From NCBI GenBank assembly GCA_903957465.1, contig CAJBPJ010000057.1, positions 1-5,212 on the forward strand: 5,212 nt of DNA. Direction: 5' to 3'. The stretch comes from an uncultured Opitutia bacterium. GTDB taxonomy: Bacteria; Verrucomicrobiota; Verrucomicrobiia; Opitutales; UBA953. Of this stretch, positions 1 to 5,212 are shown piece by piece; within the stretch, counting starts at the first letter, position 1, and every line of letters starts with the position of its first letter. Both the position numbers and the translations under genes were made by a program. The notes under the pieces are model-generated. The model made no database searches, was not told the DNA's origin, and saw only the letters and a list, made by a program, of their open reading frames with translations.

Positions 1-1391
1 CCTTGGAGAAGATTTTGCGGCAGGCGCTCTGTACGGTAAGAATCGAAGTAGGCTAGGGCCGATCCGAGCGTTGGTACTGGGATGCCATGCTTCACCGCAA
101 GACCGATGACCTTGCGCCAATTCTTCTGAGCCTTGCGCATCGTCTTCTTAAAGTACGGATCGAGCATGAGGTTCGCGAGGCGTGGCTTCTTACCAAACGC
201 CTCCGTAATTTTTTGGAGGAAGCTAGCTCGAATGATGCAACCGCCCCGCCAGATTTGGGCGATTTCGCCGAAGTTTAATTTCCAGTTATATTCCTTCTGC
301 GCCTCGCGCATCAGTTGGAATCCTTGGGCATAGGAACAAATCTTGGCTGAGTAGAGAGCGTCATGGATTTGTGCGACGACCTTCGCGCGATCGACTTTAC
401 CCGTGATGCGTGGCTTGGGGCCGCGTAAGGATTTAGCAGCAGCGACGCGCTCATCTTTAATCGCTGATAAGCAGCGAGCAAAGACGGCTTCGGCGATGGT
501 TGGAGCGGCCACACCCATATCGAGGGCATTCGCACTCGTCCACTTGCCGGTACCTTTTTGTCCAGCGGTGTCGAGGATGACGTCGACCAAGGGTGCACCG
601 GTCTCGGGATCTTTCTGGCGCAGGACTTTAGCCGTGATTTCGATTAAGAAAGAATTCAGTTCGCCGCGGTTCCATTCTTCAAAGACTGCACCGACTTCAT
701 CCGGCGTCATTCCGAGCAAGCCGCGCATTAAGTCGTACGCTTCACAAATCATCTGCATATCGCCGTACTCAATGCCGTTGTGCACCATCTTCACGTAGTG
801 GCCTGCGCCATCTGGCCCGATGTAGGCGACACAGGGCACGCCGCCTTGAATGGGTTTACCGGGTTTTGCACCGGTGCGTTCAACGCCGGTTGTTGCGTCG
901 ACCTTCGAGGCGACCGCTTCCCAAATGGGTTTGAGCTCTGCCCAGGCAGCGGGATCGCCACCGGGCATGAGGGATGGACCGAAGCGGGCGCCTTCTTCGC
1001 CGCCAGAAACTCCTGAACCAATAAAGCGAAGGCCTTTTGCCTTCAGGGCTTTTTCGCGACGGATGGTATCTGTCCAGAGTGCATTACCGCCGTCGATGAT
1101 GATGTCGCCGGGTTCAAAAACCTTTGCGAGCTCGTCAATGACCGCATCGGTCGGGCTACCAGCCTTAACGAGGATGACCGCTTTGCGGGGCCGCTTGAGG
1201 GAAGCGGCAAACTCGGCTACTGTCTTGGAGCCAGTTAATTTCCCCGGGGTATTGCGGTTGGCGGCGATAAATTCATCCGTCTTCGCCGTTGTACGGTTAT
1301 AAACGGTAATGGCAAAGCCGTGGTCTGCGATATTGAGGGCGAGGTTCTGGCCCATCACGGCCAGGCCAATAAGGCCAATGTCGGAGTTCAT
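1..1391 (-). CDS. gnd: 6-phosphogluconate dehydrogenase, decarboxylating (3' end outside window)
   Basis: This cytosolic enzyme oxidises and decarboxylates 6-phosphogluconate to ribulose 5-phosphate and makes NADPH, in the oxidative pentose phosphate pathway. There are 463 complete codons in the window with no internal stop. The N-terminal Rossmann motif is [16 protein letters not shown] (residues 5-20), followed by NRT at 32-34, the family's NADP 2'-phosphate site. DGGN ends at N103. [10 protein letters not shown] contains S129-G130-G131, and [11 protein letters not shown] supplies the expected catalytic K201 and E208 plus H204 and N205. GTGKWT is at 280-285 and the end reads [13 protein letters not shown]. 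The tail with the family's substrate-binding Arg and His (RDYFGAH in homologues) lies just beyond the edge, so perhaps 20-30 codons are missing. The ATG at 1391-1389 is the first possible start: upstream in frame there is no ATG, GTG or TTG before the stop at 1451-1449. No Shine-Dalgarno sequence precedes it. Compared with E. coli Gnd, about 17 extra residues lie before K201 (near residues 167-183). The family call is very secure. Confidence 0.97.
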   Translation of the reverse strand, partial: MNSDIGLIGLAVMGQNLALNIADHGFAITVYNRTTAKTDEFIAANRNTPGKLTGSKTVAEFAASLKRPRKAVILVKAGSPTDAVIDELAKVFEPGDIIIDGGNALWTDTIRREKALKAKGLRFIGSGVSGGEEGARFGPSLMPGGDPAAWAELKPIWEAVASKVDATTGVERTGAKPGKPIQGGVPCVAYIGPDGAGHYVKMVHNGIEYGDMQMICEAYDLMRGLLGMTPDEVGAVFEEWNRGELNSFLIEITAKVLRQKDPETGAPLVDVILDTAGQKGTGKWTSANALDMGVAAPTIAEAVFARCLSAIKDERVAAAKSLRGPKPRITGKVDRAKVVAQIHDALYSAKICSYAQGFQLMREAQKEYNWKLNFGEIAQIWRGGCIIRASFLQKITEAFGKKPRLANLMLDPYFKKTMRKAQKNWRKVIGLAVKHGIPVPTLGSALAYFDSYRTERLPQNLLQ

Positions 1392-1399
1392 GCTATAGT
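1391..1399 (+). promoter_or_regulatory. Candidate extended -10 element for gltB
   Basis: The bases TGC TATAGT match the extended -10 pattern TGnTATAAT at every defined position except one (G for A at the fifth base of the hexamer). There is no convincing -35 hexamer at 16-18 bp, which is tolerated for extended -10 promoters. Transcription would start near 1405-1407 and give a gltB leader of about 135 nt. The element overlaps the last base of the gnd start codon on the other strand, so polymerase bound here would cover the gnd translation start. A short AT-rich match can arise by chance, and promoter rules of this organism are unknown. Confidence 0.3.
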
Positions 1400-1540
1400 A
1401 GGGGATGCGGGCTGGGGTAGGGTGGCAAATGCAAAAAGCCAGAACCGCCTAGGGGCATACGCGCTTGCAAGGGGGGCAACCACCCTCAAATCTTATCCCC
1501 CGGACGGCTCTTTCCGGCCGCAACGCGCACGCTCCCGACC
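1392..1540. promoter_or_regulatory. Divergent intergenic region between gnd and gltB
   Basis: This 149-bp segment separates two divergent start codons, so it should hold promoters for both genes. It is rich in G runs on the plus strand (1401-1422, 1452-1455, 1471-1476) with a C run at 1497-1501. Neither start has a purine-rich Shine-Dalgarno sequence: gltB is preceded by GCTCCCGACC and gnd by CCCCTACTATAGC. In the gltB direction the best promoter-like match is the extended -10 at 1391-1399. For gnd I found no -35/-10 pair with acceptable spacing. No riboswitch or small ORF was recognised. The regulatory role is inferred from position; the boundaries are simply the two start codons. Confidence 0.6.
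1401..1422 (+). other. Putative G-quadruplex motif
   Basis: Four G runs of 4, 3, 4 and 3 bases (1401-1404, 1409-1411, 1414-1417, 1420-1422) are separated by loops ATGC, CT and TA. This fits the standard G3+N1-7 four-run rule, with short loops that usually favour stability. It starts 10 bp upstream of the gnd start codon. The G-rich strand is the template strand for gnd and the non-template strand for gltB, so the gnd leader RNA would be C-rich while a gltB transcript starting upstream of 1401 would carry the G runs. The motif is plain in the sequence; folding and function are inference. Confidence 0.6.
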
Positions 1541-4500
1541 ATGACGCAGCCTATTACTTTCCGTAACCCTTCGCCTCTCTGGCAGAAAGACATGGAGCGC
1601 GATGCCTGTGGCGTCGGCTTCATCGCCAACCTGCGCGGTGAGAAGACCCATGCCGTCATTGATCGGGCCATGGAAGGTCTTCGTAATCTTGCTCACCGTG
1701 GCGCTATTGATGCCGATGCCGTGACCGGCGACGGTGCCGGACTGCTCACGCAAATTCCCTACGCTCTCCTGCGTCGACACCTTAAGGCCAAAGGAAAAAT
1801 CGTCCCGAAAGACAAAGACCTCGCCCTCGCGATGCTCTTCTTGCCACGCGACGAGTACCAGCAATCCCACGCCAAAAAAATTCTCGAAGAAGCCGTCCAC
1901 AGCGAAGGCCTCGTGCTGGTTGCTTGGCGCCAAGTCCCTGTCGAGCCCGGTTGCCTCGGCAAAAAGGCTGAGCTGACGCGCCCCGATATCTGGCAAGCCA
2001 TCGTCGCCTGCAAAGCCGACGCCGACTCCGTTATTTCTGAAGACGAATTTGAACGCCGCTGTTTCTTAGCAACGAAAGTTTCTGAGCGTCGGGCCTCTGA
2101 AGCTAAACTCGAAGGTTTCTATATCTGTTCCTTCTCGAGCCGTACCGTCACCTACAAAGGCCTCTTCAACGCACCCCAAGTTCGGAAATTCTTCACTGAC
2201 TTAAAAGATCCAGAATTCACGACGGCCTTCGCAATTTTCCATCAACGGTTCGCAACCAATACGTTGCCCGACTGGACGAAAGCACATCCTTTCCGCTGCA
2301 TCGCCCACAACGGCGAAATCAATACGATCCGTGGTAACCGCAACTTCATGCGGGCCCGCGAGTTTTCGGATATCTCTGGAAAGTGGGCCGAGCGCTACAA
2401 GGACCTGCGCCCAATCATCCAGCCTGACATGTCGGACTCAGCGAGTTTCGACAATGCCTTCCAATTGCTGGTTGCTGACCTCCCGCCTGCGAAACGCAGT
2501 GGCATCGTCGCCGCCTCCATGATGATGCCAGTGGCTTGGGAGAGCGACAGCTCGCTTCCTGAAAAAGTCCGTAATTTCTACCACTACCAATCCTTGGTGA
2601 TGGAGCCATGGGATGGACCTGCTGCGATTATTTTCACTGACGGACGTTACCTTGGTGCATCGCTCGACCGTAATGGCCTTCGTCCGCTGCGTTATAAAGT
2701 TTATGCCGACGGCACCGTGATCGGAGCCTCCGAGGCCGGATTGATTGCGCCTTGGGGTTCACCACTCGTCAAAGCTGGCCGCTTGGGTCCAGGTCGCATG
2801 ATTGCCCTCGATCTCAATAACGGCACGTTCCTTGACGACGCTGACTGCAAACAAGTCCTCGCGGAGCGCCGCGACTATGGAAGCTTCCTCGGTGAAGCCG
2901 TTCGCGACTTGCACACACTGGCTAAGTCTAAGGCGCGCGTGCCTGCACCTGTAGCGGATAGCGTCGCCCACCAAATTGCTTTCGGTGCCGACCTTGAAGA
3001 GCGTGATTTAATTCTATCACCGATGGCCAATACGGCGATGGAAGCGCTCGGCTCCATGGGCGATGACACCCCGCTGGCCGCGCTCTCTCGCCGTCCGCGC
3101 CTCCTCTACAGTTATTTCAAGCAACTGTTTGCCCAGGTTACCAATCCGCCCATCGACCCGATTCGCGAGTCGTTGGTGATGTCGCTCACAAATTATATCG
3201 GCGGCCAAATTGGCATCTACGAAACGCTACAAGATAAGCGCACCTTCCTTCAGGTCGACACACCGGTGCTCTTGCCGCACGAATTCGAAGAGATCCCAGC
3301 GCACTTTACAGACAAGCTCGTTCAGCTCGACGCCACCTTCCCTGTCAATGCGGGGCCGACAAGTCTCGAGCCCGCTTTGCGTGCGATTGCAGAAGTCGCC
3401 GTCAAAGCTGTGCGCGATCAAGGCGCCCGCGTCGTCGTTATCTCTGACCGTTCGGCGAATGCGAACCGTGCCGCGATGCCCATGTTGCTCGCCGTGGGCG
3501 CTGTGCATCAGGCGCTCGTGCGCGCTGGTCTACGTCTTCGCTGTGGCATTGTTGCCGAAACCGGCGAAGCCCGCGACGTCCACCAACTCGCTTGCCTGAT
3601 TGGTTATGGCGCGACCGCTGTATACCCTTGGCTTGCTTACGAAATTCTTCGCGACCTGCACGCAGGCGGAAAACTCGATCCTAAAGTCGACCTCGCCAAA
3701 GCTTGCGAAAATTACCGCAAGGCTGCGGGTAAGGGATTGCTCAAGATTATGTCGAAGATGGGTATCTCGACGCTGCTTTCTTACCAAGGCGCACAGGTCT
3801 TTGAAGCGCTCGGCGTGGGTGACAAGGTCGTCGACGATTGTTTCTCGGGTACACCTTCGCCGATTGGTGGCGTGGGCTACGAAGATATTGCGGGCGAAAC
3901 TTTACGCCGCCATGCCCGCGCCTGGCCAACAGCCGGTGGCGCGGAGCTCTCCAACGAAGGTTGGTACCTCGTCAATAAGAAGGGCGATGGCGAAGTCCAC
4001 GGCTGGAGCCCCAAGGTCGTCGCTGGCATGGGCAAGTTCCTGAAATCTGGTGGCGATGCTGCTGGCTGGGCTGACTGGAAGACTGCTTCCGAAGAACACG
4101 CCCCTGTCACCATTAAGGATCTCTTGCGCATCCGCTTTGCGAAAGAAGCCATCGCGCTCGATCAAGTCGAGTCTGCTAAAGAAATCCGCCAGCGCTTTAC
4201 GACTGCCGGCATGTCGCTCGGCGCGATTTCGCCCGAAGCTCACGAGTGTCTCGCTATCGCGATGAATCGTATCGGCGGAAAATCCAATTCCGGTGAAGGC
4301 GGAGAAGATCCCCGTCGCTTCCGTCCCCTCGACAATGGCGACAATGCCAACTCTGCAATCAAGCAGGTAGCCTCGGGTCGCTTTGGTGTGACGGCTGAGT
4401 ACCTTGCATCGGCAAAAGAAATTGAAATCAAGATCGCCCAAGGCGCTAAGCCTGGCGAAGGCGGCCAACTTCCTGGTCACAAGGTTTCGCCACTGATTGC

Positions 4501-5212
4501 GACCCTGCGTTATTCCGTTCCTGGCGTAACCCTCATTTCCCCTCCGCCACACCACGACATCTACTCGATTGAAGACTTGGCGCAGCTTATCTTCGACCTG
4601 AAGTGCGTGAATCCTCGCGCCAAGATTTGCGTGAAGCTCGTCTCGTGCTCGGGCGTTGGTACCGTCGCCGCGGGCGTGGCTAAGGCCTACGCCGACGTCA
4701 TCCTTATATCTGGCCACGAAGGCGGCACGGGCGCTTCGCCACTTTCATCGGTTAAGAATGCAGGTTCGGCTTGGGAAATCGGCATCGCCGAGGCCCACCA
4801 AGTTCTGATGATGAACGACCTTCGTAGTCGCGTCACCCTCCGTACAGATGGTGGCATGAAGACTGGCCGCGACATCGTCATCGCCGCAATTCTCGGTGCC
4901 GAAGAATTTAATTTTGGTACAGCCGCACTCATTGCTGCGGGCTGTGCAATGTTCCGGGTCTGTCACCTGAACACCTGTCCTGTGGGCGTAGCTACCCAGC
5001 GCGACGATCTCCGTGCGAAGTTCCGCGGCAAGCCCGAGAACGTCATTCACTTCTTCAATGCGGTTGCTGAGGACGTGCGCGTGATTCTGGCGAAACTTGG
5101 TAAGCGCTCGATCGACGAAATTGTCGGCCGCACCGAGCTCCTCGAATTCGTCCCTGATGCAGAGAACCCGAAGACAGCGAAACTTCGCTTAGACGGACTA
5201 CTGTTTAATCCA
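1541..5212 (+). CDS. gltB: Glutamate synthase large (alpha) subunit, GOGAT (3' end outside window)
   Basis: It transfers the amide of glutamine to 2-oxoglutarate, making two glutamates, the second half of the GS-GOGAT ammonia assimilation route. 1,224 codons are open; family members have about 1,500 residues, so the C-terminal beta-helix domain is missing. A 22-residue propeptide precedes C23 (DACGVGF), the expected N-terminal nucleophile after cleavage. The glutaminase domain follows, with HRGA and TGDGAG, HQRFATNT (234-241), HNGEINT (256-262), D299 in DMSDS and DRNGLRP (376-382). The central domain spans about 500-800 (PPIDPIRE 536-543, SDR at 635-637). The FMN/synthase domain starts near 855 and has MSLGAIS (891), SNSGEGGED (915-923), KPGEGGQLPGHK (970-981), GHEGGTGAS (1058-1066) and RTDGGMKTGRD (1101-1111). 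The 3Fe-4S ligands C1135, C1141 and C1146 form CX5CX4C. The ferredoxin loop is absent, pointing to the NAD(P)H type that pairs with GltD, presumably encoded downstream. The ATG at 1541 is the only ATG/GTG/TTG in frame after the stop at 1418-1420. No Shine-Dalgarno sequence is seen. Confidence 0.97.
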   Translation, partial: MTQPITFRNPSPLWQKDMERDACGVGFIANLRGEKTHAVIDRAMEGLRNLAHRGAIDADAVTGDGAGLLTQIPYALLRRHLKAKGKIVPKDKDLALAMLFLPRDEYQQSHAKKILEEAVHSEGLVLVAWRQVPVEPGCLGKKAELTRPDIWQAIVACKADADSVISEDEFERRCFLATKVSERRASEAKLEGFYICSFSSRTVTYKGLFNAPQVRKFFTDLKDPEFTTAFAIFHQRFATNTLPDWTKAHPFRCIAHNGEINTIRGNRNFMRAREFSDISGKWAERYKDLRPIIQPDMSDSASFDNAFQLLVADLPPAKRSGIVAASMMMPVAWESDSSLPEKVRNFYHYQSLVMEPWDGPAAIIFTDGRYLGASLDRNGLRPLRYKVYADGTVIGASEAGLIAPWGSPLVKAGRLGPGRMIALDLNNGTFLDDADCKQVLAERRDYGSFLGEAVRDLHTLAKSKARVPAPVADSVAHQIAFGADLEERDLILSPMANTAMEALGSMGDDTPLAALSRRPRLLYSYFKQLFAQVTNPPIDPIRESLVMSLTNYIGGQIGIYETLQDKRTFLQVDTPVLLPHEFEEIPAHFTDKLVQLDATFPVNAGPTSLEPALRAIAEVAVKAVRDQGARVVVISDRSANANRAAMPMLLAVGAVHQALVRAGLRLRCGIVAETGEARDVHQLACLIGYGATAVYPWLAYEILRDLHAGGKLDPKVDLAKACENYRKAAGKGLLKIMSKMGISTLLSYQGAQVFEALGVGDKVVDDCFSGTPSPIGGVGYEDIAGETLRRHARAWPTAGGAELSNEGWYLVNKKGDGEVHGWSPKVVAGMGKFLKSGGDAAGWADWKTASEEHAPVTIKDLLRIRFAKEAIALDQVESAKEIRQRFTTAGMSLGAISPEAHECLAIAMNRIGGKSNSGEGGEDPRRFRPLDNGDNANSAIKQVASGRFGVTAEYLASAKEIEIKIAQGAKPGEGGQLPGHKVSPLIATLRYSVPGVTLISPPPHHDIYSIEDLAQLIFDLKCVNPRAKICVKLVSCSGVGTVAAGVAKAYADVILISGHEGGTGASPLSSVKNAGSAWEIGIAEAHQVLMMNDLRSRVTLRTDGGMKTGRDIVIAAILGAEEFNFGTAALIAAGCAMFRVCHLNTCPVGVATQRDDLRAKFRGKPENVIHFFNAVAEDVRVILAKLGKRSIDEIVGRTELLEFVPDAENPKTAKLRLDGLLFNP

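Noticed and set aside
403..1302. Plus-strand open frames of 131 and 150 codons inside the gnd region
   Set aside because: They are antisense to conserved Gnd motifs and their translations are low in recognisable structure; shadow frames.
1423..1441. TGGC...GCCA dyad and a possible sigma-54 (-24/-12) promoter
   Set aside because: The GG to GC spacing is wrong on both strands (on the minus strand the TTGC is 2 bp too far), so it does not meet the sigma-54 rule.
1419..1486. 7-bp inverted repeat AGGGTGG / CCACCCT with a 54-bp gap in the intergenic region
   Set aside because: A 7-bp match somewhere in 149 bp is about as likely as not by chance, and the arms overlap G/C runs, so it is not evidence for an operator.
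1465..1496. TTGCAA with TCTTAT as a -35/-10 pair for gltB
   Set aside because: The spacing is 20 bp and the -10 matches only four of six bases, so it is poorer than the extended -10 at 1391-1399.
1500..1517. Small hairpin CCGGA / TCCGG with 8-base loop upstream of gltB
   Set aside because: The stem has only five base pairs, is not followed by a T run, and lies inside the expected gltB leader; too weak to call a terminator or attenuator.
1493..1996. Open frame of 167 codons on the minus strand over the start of gltB
   Set aside because: It covers the conserved GltB glutaminase N-terminus, has no recognisable product, and is explained as a shadow frame.
3902..4717. Open frame of 271 codons on the minus strand, antisense to gltB
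   Set aside because: It lies opposite the FMN/synthase domain of a gene with intact conserved motifs, its translation resembles no family I know and shows no domain logic. Long antisense frames are expected from the codon bias of such a gene.

Overview
The window holds parts of two long housekeeping genes that point away from each other, with a 149-bp region between them (1392-1540). The base composition looks moderately GC-rich by eye, the coding density is high and both proteins are of bacterial type. The lack of Shine-Dalgarno sequences and the style of the two proteins would fit a Gram-negative-type bacterium, possibly of the Verrucomicrobiota/PVC group. That placement is only an impression and needs a database search.

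Layout: positions 1-1391 on the minus strand encode decarboxylating 6-phosphogluconate dehydrogenase (gnd). It is complete at its N-terminus and runs off the left edge perhaps 20-30 codons before its stop. Positions 1541-5212 on the plus strand encode the large (alpha) subunit of glutamate synthase (gltB, GOGAT). It starts with a short propeptide and a glutaminase domain, continues through the central and FMN domains and the 3Fe-4S cysteines, and is cut by the right edge inside or just after the synthase domain. About 300 residues, the C-terminal beta-helix domain, are missing. No RNA gene, mobile element, CRISPR array or terminator was seen.

Functionally, Gnd produces NADPH in the oxidative pentose phosphate pathway. 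The GltB type seen here lacks the ferredoxin loop, so it probably uses NADPH through a GltD partner to make glutamate from glutamine and 2-oxoglutarate. The two genes therefore make and probably consume the same cofactor, although a divergent arrangement does not prove co-regulation.

The least ordinary part is the intergenic region. Directly next to the gnd start codon it carries a canonical four-run G-quadruplex motif on the plus strand. Beside that is an extended -10-like element, in the gltB direction, that overlaps the gnd start codon. Neither gene has a recognisable Shine-Dalgarno sequence. I found no sign of a new multi-gene system here; the coding part is ordinary primary metabolism.
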